A stretch of DNA of 9,570 nucleotides from CANIZL01 sp043788645 (GCA_043788645.1 JAYVTS010000388.1:1-9570), one strand, 5' to 3'; positions 1-7,408 are shown, numbered from the stretch's first letter. Translations and numbers: made by a program. Notes: generated by a model not told the origin, from the sequence alone.

Positions 1-216
1 ACGTGAGTTGTTCAGGCACGCGATCCCCCCGGCCCTGCGCTTGGCTTTGCTTAGGGCCGGCAAAAGCATCCCGGCGAGGATCGCGATGATGGCGATGACG
101 ACCAGAAGTTCGATCAGGGTGAAGGCGCGTTGCAAGCAGGGGTACGGTTTCGGCGTTTGCGCCGAGTGATTGACGGCGGAGAAGCCGTCGGCTGGATCGA
201 TGATATAGGGAAGCAT
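1..216 (-). CDS. Type II secretion/pseudopilin-like protein, N-terminal part (runs off window start)
   Basis: Only the first 72 codons lie in the window, read leftwards from an ATG at 216-214. Residues 32-44 read FTLIELLVVIAII, followed by a hydrophobic stretch ending LLPALSKAK. This is the class III signal and N-terminal helix of type IV pilin-like proteins, in the form that is abundant in Verrucomicrobiota. The family is processed by a prepilin peptidase and assembles in, or is carried by, the inner membrane. The residue before Phe is Ala (QRAFTL) rather than the usual Gly, which is common in this phylum. The leader is about 31 residues, longer than in classical pilins. After the helix comes an arginine- and lysine-rich turn and then CLNNS, matching the start of the periplasmic domain of these proteins. 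A GGAG stands about 16 bases before the ATG, too far for a strong ribosome site. The specific role cannot be told from this part. Confidence 0.85.
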   Translation of the reverse strand, partial: MLPYIIDPADGFSAVNHSAQTPKPYPCLQRAFTLIELLVVIAIIAILAGMLLPALSKAKRRAGGIACLNNSR

Positions 217-304
217 GTTTTAACAAATAAGTCTCCAAAGACACGCCGACTAGAACAAGACAGAACGGAAATTCGGACGATTTTTTCGGCTCGACCACCA
301 GTGC

Positions 305-436
305 CTAGCCTGTTGCCATCACAATCCAGCCTCCATGGTGGCCTTTTGTCTGCGTCAGGACGACGTCAGCAACCACGCCGTCGTCAAAAAGCACGAAATT
401 GAATGCACCAACCCGTTCCGCGCGGAATGGGATCAT
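305..436 (-). CDS. Hypothetical small ORF, 43 aa, possible gene fragment
   Basis: A short frame runs from ATG 436-434 to TAG 307-305, with an in-frame TAA three codons upstream. The product contains AFNFVLFDDGVVADVVLTQ followed by GHHGGWIVMATG. It alternates hydrophobic and polar residues like beta strands of an extracellular domain, so it could be a leftover of an exported protein. I do not recognise a family with confidence. No Shine-Dalgarno site is visible: the bases before the start are pyrimidine-rich. It lies between two other minus-strand coding remnants, which favours debris over a working gene. The rest of 217-466 shows nothing else I can name. Confidence 0.25.
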   Translation of the reverse strand: MIPFRAERVGAFNFVLFDDGVVADVVLTQTKGHHGGWIVMATG

Positions 437-466
437 CGCAGTTTAAAAAGGGGAGAAACATCCACG

Positions 467-1693
467 CTACCGAGTTGCCCGCGTCTGTCCATGCGGAAGG
501 ACGGATAATAAAGCAAAGCAAAGCACCCCTGCGTCGGCCAGCAAAAGACGACGACTACGGCGCTTGCCGAGCACGATAAAACTTATAAGGCGCAGATTCA
601 GGGTGGGGTCGGTCAGCACGAGCATGCCGTCGGTTGTAACGGCTGCTGTGTTGGTGGCGAATGGTTGCCAAAGAATTGGAGGGAGAAGGCTCTTGGTCGA
701 CTCGAAAACATGCTGGATTCCCGACCCGCCTCGAAAGCAAAGTTGGAGGCGATTTTCCAGGGTTACGGGTGCCTTAAGTTTGTTCACCGGGAGCAACTGC
801 GAATAAACGGTCCTTAGGTTGGAAGTGGAACTTCCTCCCAAATCATCCGTCGCGCTCATCGTAAGGCTATTGGGGCTGAAAGGCAAGCCTTCAACGATAA
901 GAGTATAGGGCGGCTTCGACACCGTGCCGAGTACCAACCCATTGTCGAAGAAACTGACCTGGGTCACTGTCCCATCTGAATCAGAAGCGGTCGCCGTGAG
1001 CGTAATCAAAGAACAATCGGTGATTGTGAGTAAGTTCGAGGGACTGGTAAGTTGCACGGCCGGGAGCACTTTGGGTGTATTCGTAATCGTGATGCTGACC
1101 ACGCTAGAAGTCGCGGTCAGACCATTGGCGGTCGCCACCGCGGTCAACCGATGGACGCCGAGAGCTAGTGGACCGATGCCGGTTTGAAACGGGTCAAGCT
1201 GGGAGGTGCCAACAAGGGTCGTGCCATCAAAGAACTCTACAAAAATGCTAGCATTGGAACCCGACGGAACACTCGCCGTGGCGGTGAGGGGGATCTGCTC
1301 CTTACTGCCAAATGTGGCATTGTTGGCGGGGCTGGTTAGCGATACCGAGGGCGGTTCGCCTGAAAGCCGAGCCAGCAGAAAAATTGACGAACCGCTAAAT
1401 TGCGTCACCAAGAAATCACCTGAAAAAGGATCACGGGCTACGCCCAAAACTTGCGAAAAGCAAGTGACGACATCCTTGGCTGTGGCGGCGATTGGGTCGC
1501 CATTGGCGTTAACCTCGAAGCGGACGAGTCGACCGCCGGTAAAATCAGTAACGAGAATCGAAGCCGCGACAAATGGGGAGTGGCCCGCTGGCACATAAAC
1601 CACCGCGTCGGGTTTAAGCGGCAAATTTACTATGGACGTGGGATTGGCGATATCATAGCTCCCGCTGCCATCGAGGCCTACTCTGGAGTCAAG
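467..1693 (-). pseudogene. Decayed exported protein with two bacterial Ig-like domains; internal stop and frameshift
   Basis: The longest intact frame runs from a TTG at 1624 to a stop at 467 (385 aa), but the coding pattern extends beyond it on both sides. Upstream the same frame stays protein-like (GSGSYDIANPTSIVNLP) to a TAG at 1696-1694. The start therefore looks lost rather than genuine. Residues about 5-85 (counted from the TTG) resemble the beta-propeller-like repeats of verrucomicrobial surface proteins (NANGDPIAA, DPFSGDFLVTQF). Residues 91-182 and 188-273 are two Ig-like domains starting V-LTSP and containing FFDG/FFDNG, as in the Big_9 family. Residues 284-340 are a C-terminal module (VFESTKSLLPPILWQPFAT ... 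LTDPT). At 601-603 a missing G switches frame. Adding one base gives DPTPESAPYKFYRARQAP and a stop at 557-555, the natural ending for this module. No signal peptide remains. One or both lesions could be sequencing errors. Confidence 0.7.
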
Positions 1694-1806
1694 CTAGACA
1701 CCGCTACTATCCGTGAATCTAAAATGGCCTGCCCCCGTGAAATTTTTTGAGGGGTTTAGACCGAGTTTCGAGCGCGATTTAGCCTGTCGAGCTGATCGAT
1801 TTCGTT

Positions 1807-1947
1807 TCAGTTCGCACTGACGTTTTCGTAGTCAGGCAGGGCGTCAAAGCCGTTCTCGGATGAAAAGATGGTTTTGACCCTGGGACCAGGATACTCCGAG
1901 TTAGTTTTCCGCTTCAGGTTGGCCTGGCGCTGGTGAAGCGCGGCCAT
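1807..1947 (-). CDS. Hypothetical small protein, 46 aa
   Basis: ATG at 1947-1945, TGA at 1809-1807. The product is basic in its first half (RQANLKRKTNSEY) and ends GFDALPDYENVSAN, an acidic tail that reads like a real C-terminus. It is divergent to the SGNH-like gene and would overlap it only if that gene began at the GTG at 1933. The frame also stays open upstream without another clear start. No strong ribosome site is seen. I do not recognise the family. The stretch 1697-1806 downstream of it holds an open minus-strand frame leading to the TAG at 1696-1694 but nothing else identifiable. Confidence 0.3.
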   Translation of the reverse strand: MAALHQRQANLKRKTNSEYPGPRVKTIFSSENGFDALPDYENVSAN

Positions 1948-1962
1948 TCTATTCCGCCAGCA

Positions 1963-3630
1963 ATGAACTCGCTGCGATCCGTTTGGCGCTCAATCAGCAA
2001 ATTTGTTCCGGGAACTCAACTCTTTGGTTGGATCTTGATCTGTGGCGCCTCTACTCGGTGCCTAGCCGACAAGACGCTCACCCTGCCAGGAACCCTACTG
2101 AATCGAGTGAATTGGTCGGGACACTATCCCGCCGGCGAAACCTTTACTCTGGAATTGACTTTTAATGAGCAACAGAAGGATAGCTATCCACTCAACCCAC
2201 GCATTGGCTATTATGATGGAGCGTTGATCCAGGCCAAGCTTTCCGTCAGCGGTTCTGGATTTGCCAAGTCAGGAAAAATTAGCGGTCCCTCTTTACGTAT
2301 CGATTTAGATGCGGCCTTTGGGGTACCGGTTATTACCTCAAGTTTTATTCTCGGTGATTCCTCCGCTCCAGATTCCCTCATTGTCGACCTCAAATGGTTT
2401 GCCGACCCAAAAGGTTCCGATCTCAACGATACCATCACCCAGGACCTGAGTCCGGGGAGATTTCGTTTTATCGAAGTCAAAGTCAGTGAGCGTCCCAACG
2501 CGGCCTCGCTTGAAACCACATTGGCTGGTTTTGGGTGGGCCCGTCGGCCACCGTCGGGTTCCGCTACACCTGGGCCGCTGCGCAAGCTAGGTTACCGTGA
2601 GCTCTTCGTCTTTGGTGACTCCCTGTCCGCTTCGCACAATCCGCAGATCGATCCTGCCACGAGAACGCTTTATTTTGAAGACGGGTATTGCAACGGCCCG
2701 GTCTGGGTTCAACACCTCGCCTGGCGCATGGGTATTCCGTTTCGTGAGGAAAACAATCTCTCCAAATTCGGCTCCTTTACTTCGATTGATCCCGCGTTGT
2801 TTAATGGGAAAACGGTCGCCGACAGTCTGGCCATTAATTGGGTGAATACGGATGTGTTTCAATCCATTGTAAGTCTAGTTTTCACGGGCGGCTCGATTGA
2901 GGAGGGAACCCCTTACGCGGCTTCCTTGGATATGGAAAATCATATTGAATTCCTACACACCGCTGAAATCGTCGATTACTTTGGTATTCATGATCTTCTT
3001 ATATTGGGAGCCGCCGACATCGGGTTTGCTCCCGGAGTGAAAAAATATCTTTCTACCCCCGAGAAACGGGCGTCATTACGGGCCTTTGTGACCGCTAGCA
3101 ACCAGCGCCGGGCACAAATCGTGACGACCCTAAACCAGCTTTTTCCGAATCTTCGCACCCAGCTGATTGATCCCAATGTGTATCTAGATCGGATTGTGGC
3201 CACGCCGGCTGCCTATGGTATCAAGAATTTGGACGTGGGCGCGCTCGATGGAGACCCAGCCTCCGGAATTAATCCCATCACCGACAAAAGTTTGGAAGGT
3301 CCAGGAGCGGACTACTTTTTTTGGAATGGGTTTGCGCCCACCACCAAAGTCCACTGTCACCTGGCCGACGCCGTTTATAACGACGTCTTTTCACTCGGAA
3401 CAGCGGCCGAGCGTGGGCCTCAACTTCGCTTAATTAGGTGGAACGCAGAACAAGTTCGGATTTATGCCTGGAATTTGACCCCCAAGACCGTGATTGAACT
3501 ACAGCAATCGTTGGATCTGCGACATTGGAGTGTGACCGATGACGGCGTCGTCAATGAACCCTGCCGCCTATTCGATGTCATGCGGACCCCGGGTGAAATC
3601 AGTCGTCTCTTCCGTTTGGGAATGCAATAG
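1963..3630 (+). CDS. Exported SGNH/GDSL-hydrolase-like protein lacking canonical catalytic residues
   Basis: A 555-aa product read from ATG 1963; a GTG at 1933 would add ten residues. I prefer the ATG because it gives a normal signal peptide: a basic n-region, hydrophobic FGWILICGAS, and a likely cut after RCLA. Neither start has a Shine-Dalgarno site. Residues about 37-180 form a beta-rich N-terminal domain I cannot name. The SGNH part begins at about residue 212 with ELFVFGDSLSA (block I, Ser220), then VWVQHLAWRMG. The block III position reads LGAADIGFAP (349-356) where GANDIG is expected. The last block reads FFWNGFAPTT (453-461) where FWDGxHPT is expected. So the oxyanion Asn, the Asp and the His at their usual places are Ala, Asn and Ala. 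Residues about 495-555 (ELQQSLDLRHW ... SRLFRL) match the short C-terminal module common on verrucomicrobial exported proteins. Fold assignment is secure; hydrolase activity is doubtful. Confidence 0.85.
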   Translation: MNSLRSVWRSISKFVPGTQLFGWILICGASTRCLADKTLTLPGTLLNRVNWSGHYPAGETFTLELTFNEQQKDSYPLNPRIGYYDGALIQAKLSVSGSGFAKSGKISGPSLRIDLDAAFGVPVITSSFILGDSSAPDSLIVDLKWFADPKGSDLNDTITQDLSPGRFRFIEVKVSERPNAASLETTLAGFGWARRPPSGSATPGPLRKLGYRELFVFGDSLSASHNPQIDPATRTLYFEDGYCNGPVWVQHLAWRMGIPFREENNLSKFGSFTSIDPALFNGKTVADSLAINWVNTDVFQSIVSLVFTGGSIEEGTPYAASLDMENHIEFLHTAEIVDYFGIHDLLILGAADIGFAPGVKKYLSTPEKRASLRAFVTASNQRRAQIVTTLNQLFPNLRTQLIDPNVYLDRIVATPAAYGIKNLDVGALDGDPASGINPITDKSLEGPGADYFFWNGFAPTTKVHCHLADAVYNDVFSLGTAAERGPQLRLIRWNAEQVRIYAWNLTPKTVIELQQSLDLRHWSVTDDGVVNEPCRLFDVMRTPGEISRLFRLGMQ

Positions 3631-3669
3631 TTGGACGGAAGCACCGATTCCGCTTTAGCGAGTAATCAC

Positions 3670-3780
3670 TCAATTAACAGAGCTGTTCCTCGCGTGTTCG
3701 CCCCGGCTCGTTTCATCGTGGTCAACGAGTGTCTCTCCTTCCGTCTGCCCTTCACAGTAGATGATGAGCCGATTCTTCAG
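3670..3780 (-). pseudogene. Remnant of a DUF4276-like (TOPRIM-type) protein, N-terminal piece
   Basis: The frame reads KNRLIIYCEGQTEGETLV before losing resemblance to anything and ending at TGA 3672-3670. A hydrophobic strand followed by EGxTE at the very N-terminus is the hallmark of DUF4276 and related TOPRIM-like nucleases (RloG/AbiLii type). Those proteins usually have about 200 residues, so only the first 15-20 codons seem to survive. The expected ATG is CTG at 3780-3778, which overlaps the TGA of the upstream ATPase remnant exactly as an ATGA junction would. I infer a dead 5' end with mutated start. Assignment rests on a short motif, so it is tentative. Confidence 0.5.
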
Positions 3781-3899
3781 GGTCGGCCTCCAATGATGTC
3801 TTTGCTCCAGATCTGACTGAGCGTGTACCGGTTGAGCCATTGATGAAGCGCCTCTTCCGTCTGACGGGTGCGTGGGAGTGTAGTCCCGAAGGTGGGAGG
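3777..3899 (-). pseudogene. Remnant of an AAA-family ATPase, C-terminal 40 codons
   Basis: An open frame of 40 codons ends at TGA 3779-3777. It is bounded upstream by TGA 3902-3900, with no start codon in frame. The product ends TEEALHQWLNRYTLSQIW followed by SKDIIGGRP. A W-L-x-x-Y-x-L-x-x-[IL]-W ... GGxP ending is what I recall for AAA ATPases encoded just before DUF4276 genes. The neighbour that follows in the same direction starts with an EGQTE motif and overlaps this stop, which supports the pairing. All Walker motifs are absent, so this cannot be a working enzyme. Together the two pieces look like the junction of a defence-type operon whose ends have been deleted. Confidence 0.45.
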
Positions 3900-4012
3900 T
3901 CAGACTGGTGTCATGGAACTGAAATTGAATTCTTCGACGGTCCCCACAGTCTTCATGGCACTGGCACTTTTGAATTTCTACCTCGGCATCTCGGAGGGCG
4001 TCAGCCGCAGCT

Positions 4013-4036
4013 GATTTTTTTCGCGTTTAAAAAATC
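4013..4036. promoter_or_regulatory. AT-rich inverted repeat ahead of the kinase gene
   Basis: GATTTTTT (4013-4020) and AAAAAATC (4029-4036) are perfect inverted copies separated by eight bases (TCGCGTTT). It lies 38 bp before the chosen kinase start. It could be an operator or an AT-rich promoter element; it is a poor terminator for plus-strand transcripts because the T-run precedes the stem's second arm. Only the symmetry is seen; the role is a guess. Confidence 0.25.
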
Positions 4037-4061
4037 GGTAACCGGGGGTGGCCGATGCCTC

Positions 4062-4065
4062 AGGA
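4062..4065 (+). promoter_or_regulatory. Ribosome binding site (AGGA) deciding the kinase start
   Basis: AGGA within CAGGAAACC stands nine bases before ATG 4075. The alternative GTG at 4048 has only a run of G before it. This is the clearest Shine-Dalgarno match among the starts in the window, and it is the reason for preferring the ATG. Confidence 0.45.
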
Positions 4066-4074
4066 AACCCCGAA

Positions 4075-6570
4075 ATGGATACCGATAAACCACCCGCAGC
4101 ACCACCCGCAGCACCACCCGCAGCACCGCCTGCCGAGCCGCACCACCAGGCCTGTCCCCAGTGCGGCTCTCAGATTCTTCCTGACGCCCCCCAAGGTATT
4201 TGTCCTCAGTGCGTTTTTGCCCGTGCGGCCGCTTCGGAAGCGGACGTCCGACCCCGGGGAGACGCGCCATCCCTGGCCGTCGTCGCCACCGCCTTTCCCA
4301 AATTCGAGGTCCTGGAATTGATCGGCCGAGGCGGGATGGGTTGTGTCTATAAAATACGGCAACCGCACCTTGACCGAGTCGTCGCCCTTAAGCTGCTCCC
4401 GCAAGGGCTCGCCGCCGACCCGGCATTTGTCGAGCGCTTCACTCGTGAAGCGCGCATGCTCGCTCGGCTCAATCATCCCAATATTGTCACGGTGTTCGAT
4501 TTTGGACAGGCAGGCGGGTTTTGTTACTTGCTCATGGAGTACGTCGAAGGCGCGAACCTCCGGCAAGTCATGCGGGCTGGAAGGTTCGCCGCCGATCAAG
4601 CCCTGGCGATTGTTCCCCGGATTTGTGAAGCGCTTCAATACGCTCATAGCGAGGGGGTGTTGCATCGGGATATTAAACCGGAAAACATCCTGCTCGATAC
4701 GCGCGGCCGCGTAAAACTCGCGGATTTTGGGGTTGCAAAGCTCGTCGGCGACGTGCGAACCGATTTCACCCTCACGGCCACCGGGGCACCGCTGGGCACC
4801 CCTCACTATATGGCACCCGAGCAAGTGGAACACCCTTCTGAGGTGGATCACCGGGCGGACATCTACAGCTTAGGCGTTGTTTTCTATGAAATGCTCACGG
4901 GTGGATTGCCCTTGGGCCGCTTCCCGGCACCGTCCACAAAGACCCCCATGGATTCCCGCTTGGATGAGGTTGTGTTTCAAGCCCTTGAAAAGGAGAAGGA
5001 ACGTCGGCAACAGAGTGCCGACGAACTTAGGACCCAGGTCGAGGAAATCACATCTCACTCCAAGACGTTGCCGTTGAGTCCCGATGCGAGGGCAGGCCCC
5101 GCGGGTCCCAGAACACCCGATCCGCTGCCCCCGCGGGCAACGGTACCTTGGTGGAGCGCGACGGAGCGCTGGCCGTGGCTGGGTGTTTTTTCGGCTGGGC
5201 TGGCTTTCTGTGCCTCGTTTCTCGTGCTGACGATGCCCATCATCAAACCGACTTTTTGGGAAGCCCCCGCCGCGTTTGGTATTTTGCTCGCCTCGGCTCT
5301 CGGCGGCTTGCCGCCTACCGTCATTGGATTCATGGCTTTGAGGCGCGCCCTCCGAAAAAAGCCATCCGCTCGGTTTTGGGAATGGGCACTTTTCGGGGCG
5401 ATCCTTTGGCCGCTCTCCATCCTCGCGGCATTGGGAGGACTCCTGATTTTGGCAGCGGGTCATTTCGCGCCGGCAGTGGCCGTAGGAATTCTTTCAGGGC
5501 TCATTTTTTTCCGACTACCACGTCGGTTAGTCCGGCTGCCCGTCTTGCGGAATTTTCGCGCTCACGAAAGAATGACCACTGATCCGGGATTTTCTCTCGT
5601 GCGGCAAATTGTCTGGGGGATCGGTTTTTTGATGGTCCCCGTATTACTGATCCATCTGTGGTTTCGTCTGGATCGAAACCAGCCAGTAAGATTCGAGCAA
5701 TGGAGCGGGCCGGCCATGACGGCGGAACCGGATCCGGCCGTCCCCTCACCCTATTCCCCCGCCACGGCCGTCCGTACTCCCACTTTGAATTCGGTGCGCC
5801 CCGGGGAGGTTTTCTCCACCCTCCATGTCGAACCCGCGCGAGGAGAAAAAATCAACGTTTCAATCCGATTCCAGAGCAACGGAGTCCCGACCGAGCTTTC
5901 CAGCCTGAGCACGGTAGTCGATAACCTCACCACGAGCGGTCGCGGTACCCCTCTCAAGTATACACTTGAGCGAAGTTTGGTGCCCGGGGCTTTCCGCTTG
6001 AGGCTTAACTCTCAACCCGGAATTCCTTTCCGAGAGGCCTGGATCCAAATTCCAGTAGCTGTTACCTTGCAAACGTTGCTTCCAGAAGCCTCGCTGAATT
6101 TCCCACCCGGATTTGTCACCAACTATTGGCTCTTTCAAAGTGAGGACTCATCGGGTCAGGGCGAACCCATCGAACCGAGTTCCACGGAACACATGCGGCG
6201 CCGCTGGGGCATCGAAGCCGTGCTGACTTCGGTGCCGCTAAGTTCAGTGACGCCAGTCAACCCGCCCAATGAGTCCAACCCACCGGCTTCGGGCGCCCAG
6301 GGAGTCGCTACTGGAGGTGGCGAAGTGTTTACTCATGGCGCTGTTAACCGAACCCTTTCGTTGAAGCCAGGGCGGACCAATTTTCTGACCGATCTGGTCC
6401 TGGGACTTGACCTGGGGAAAACCGCCAATCTTCGCAAGGTGACCGTGCGACGAGCGGATGGATCTCAAAACACCGTGGACGTCAAAGCATTGATCGAAGC
6501 GAATGATCGAACCGCCGATGTGCCGCTCCGAGACGGTGATCGAGTTGAGATTCGAGAAGCTGTATTTTGA
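4075..6570 (+). CDS. Membrane Ser/Thr protein kinase (PknB-like) with C-terminal SLBB-like domain
   Basis: An 831-aa product from ATG 4075; a GTG at 4048 would add nine residues. After a PPAA repeat, CPQC (27-30) and CPQC (43-46) form a Zn-ribbon-like pair. The Hanks-type kinase domain spans about 75-325. It has the glycine loop GRGGMG (84-89), the lysine in VALK (106), a helix-C Glu (125), HRDIKPEN (197-204), DFG (218-220) and APE (247-249). All catalytic residues are present, so it should be active on Ser/Thr. Five hydrophobic segments follow at about 366-390, 401-422, 434-461, 464-479 and 511-530; the odd number puts the last 300 residues outside the cytoplasm. That tail includes a beta-rich part (570-685) and, at 748-830, GGEVFTHGAVNRTLSLKPG ... 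VTVRRADG ... PLRDGDRVEI, which fits an SLBB-type beta-grasp domain. Such domains occur in polysaccharide export proteins, so envelope or glycan sensing is an inference. The sigma gene lies 51 bp downstream. Confidence 0.92.
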   Translation: MDTDKPPAAPPAAPPAAPPAEPHHQACPQCGSQILPDAPQGICPQCVFARAAASEADVRPRGDAPSLAVVATAFPKFEVLELIGRGGMGCVYKIRQPHLDRVVALKLLPQGLAADPAFVERFTREARMLARLNHPNIVTVFDFGQAGGFCYLLMEYVEGANLRQVMRAGRFAADQALAIVPRICEALQYAHSEGVLHRDIKPENILLDTRGRVKLADFGVAKLVGDVRTDFTLTATGAPLGTPHYMAPEQVEHPSEVDHRADIYSLGVVFYEMLTGGLPLGRFPAPSTKTPMDSRLDEVVFQALEKEKERRQQSADELRTQVEEITSHSKTLPLSPDARAGPAGPRTPDPLPPRATVPWWSATERWPWLGVFSAGLAFCASFLVLTMPIIKPTFWEAPAAFGILLASALGGLPPTVIGFMALRRALRKKPSARFWEWALFGAILWPLSILAALGGLLILAAGHFAPAVAVGILSGLIFFRLPRRLVRLPVLRNFRAHERMTTDPGFSLVRQIVWGIGFLMVPVLLIHLWFRLDRNQPVRFEQWSGPAMTAEPDPAVPSPYSPATAVRTPTLNSVRPGEVFSTLHVEPARGEKINVSIRFQSNGVPTELSSLSTVVDNLTTSGRGTPLKYTLERSLVPGAFRLRLNSQPGIPFREAWIQIPVAVTLQTLLPEASLNFPPGFVTNYWLFQSEDSSGQGEPIEPSSTEHMRRRWGIEAVLTSVPLSSVTPVNPPNESNPPASGAQGVATGGGEVFTHGAVNRTLSLKPGRTNFLTDLVLGLDLGKTANLRKVTVRRADGSQNTVDVKALIEANDRTADVPLRDGDRVEIREAVF
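4090..4125 (+). repeat. 12-bp tandem repeat, three exact copies, encoding Pro-Pro-Ala-Ala
   Basis: CCACCCGCAGCA occurs three times in a row, followed by a degenerate fourth start (CCGCCTGCC). It encodes PPAA repeats in the kinase N-terminal tail. The unit is a multiple of three, so copy-number change would alter tail length without breaking the frame. Confidence 0.9.
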
Positions 6571-6621
6571 AAGCGAACTTTCCAACTTCGCCGGGCTCCG
6601 GTCTGCTGCCTCCTTGAAAAA

Positions 6622-7386
6622 ATGACGACGCCGGAACCTCCTAACACGTTTGCCCCGACTCGCTGGTCGCTGATCATCCGCGCTCGGGGCGCGGCCCCCG
6701 CGGCGAAGGCGGCGCTCGGCGAATTGTGCGCGACCTACTGGCAGCCGGTATTTCGCTACCTGCAAGCGACTGGCCGCGACGAAGATGCGGCCCGCGAACT
6801 CACCCAGGAGTTTTTCGCCCGCGTGTTGGAACGAGGCGCCGATACCAGCTCGTTCGCCGGCGCGGATCCCCGGCGCGGCCGATTCCGTTCCTACCTGTTA
6901 GGAGCCGTCAAACACTTCCTGGCTGACCAACGCGATCACGAACTCCGGCAGAAGCGCGGGGGTGGGTTCACGCCCGAATCACTCGACGAAGCACGCCCAA
7001 GCACTTGGGAGGGGGCCGAATCTGCCGCGGGATTGCAAGTTGCCGATCCGAATGCCGCCTTGGTTGACCCTATTTTTGATCGCCATTGGGCCTTGGCGTT
7101 GATGGCTCAAACTTTGACCCTGATCGAACACGAATTTGCCGCGGCCGATCGAGCACCTCAGTTCTCCGTTCTAAAGCCCTGGTTGGTGGGTGAATCGGAT
7201 CAACTCTCACAACCGGCTGCCGCCGCGCAATTGGGCCTATCGGAAAGCGCCGTCAAAGTGGCGATTCATCGGCTCCGCAAACGATTCCGCGAAATGATCC
7301 GGCGCGAGATTGCCCAAACCCTCCCGGACCCGGCCCTGGTTGAAGAAGAGTTGCGCTATCTGGTCGAAGTCCTCGCCCGCGGGTAG
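6622..7386 (+). CDS. ECF-type RNA polymerase sigma factor (TRWSL family)
   Basis: A 254-aa product from ATG 6622; no clear ribosome site precedes it (CCTTGAAAAA). The N-terminus FAPTRWSLIIRA is the typical opening of a sigma-70 family group common in Verrucomicrobiota and Planctomycetota. Sigma region 2 spans about 27-105: YWQPVFRYLQATGRDEDAAR, then LTQEFFARVLER, then RGRFRSYLLGAVKHFLADQ, covering the core-binding and -10 recognition helices. A linker longer than in classical ECF factors follows (106-158). Region 4 spans about 160-232, with a helix-turn-helix AAAQLGLSESAVKVAIHRLR (199-218) for -35 recognition. No anti-sigma factor gene is adjacent. The partner in the same direction is the membrane kinase 51 bp upstream, so control by phosphorylation is a reasonable inference, as known for other kinase-linked ECF groups. 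The order kinase then sigma is notable. Target genes cannot be read from this window. Confidence 0.92.
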   Translation: MTTPEPPNTFAPTRWSLIIRARGAAPAAKAALGELCATYWQPVFRYLQATGRDEDAARELTQEFFARVLERGADTSSFAGADPRRGRFRSYLLGAVKHFLADQRDHELRQKRGGGFTPESLDEARPSTWEGAESAAGLQVADPNAALVDPIFDRHWALALMAQTLTLIEHEFAAADRAPQFSVLKPWLVGESDQLSQPAAAAQLGLSESAVKVAIHRLRKRFREMIRREIAQTLPDPALVEEELRYLVEVLARG

Positions 7387-7408
7387 TTCCGGGATTTGGA
7401 CCCGACCT

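Noticed and set aside
924..1598. Plus-strand open frames across the Ig-domain pseudogene
   Set aside because: They mirror the minus-strand frame, which carries the recognisable Ig repeats; the plus-strand products show no domain pattern.
3631..3816. TTG-started 61-codon plus-strand frame after the SGNH-like gene
   Set aside because: No recognisable pattern, no ribosome site, and it is antisense to the DUF4276-like remnant.
4060..5463. Long minus-strand open frames opposite the kinase gene (263 and 197 codons)
   Set aside because: They are antisense to the conserved kinase motifs and arise from high-GC codon bias; the RWCCG-rich repeats are the reverse of the PPAA tandem repeat.
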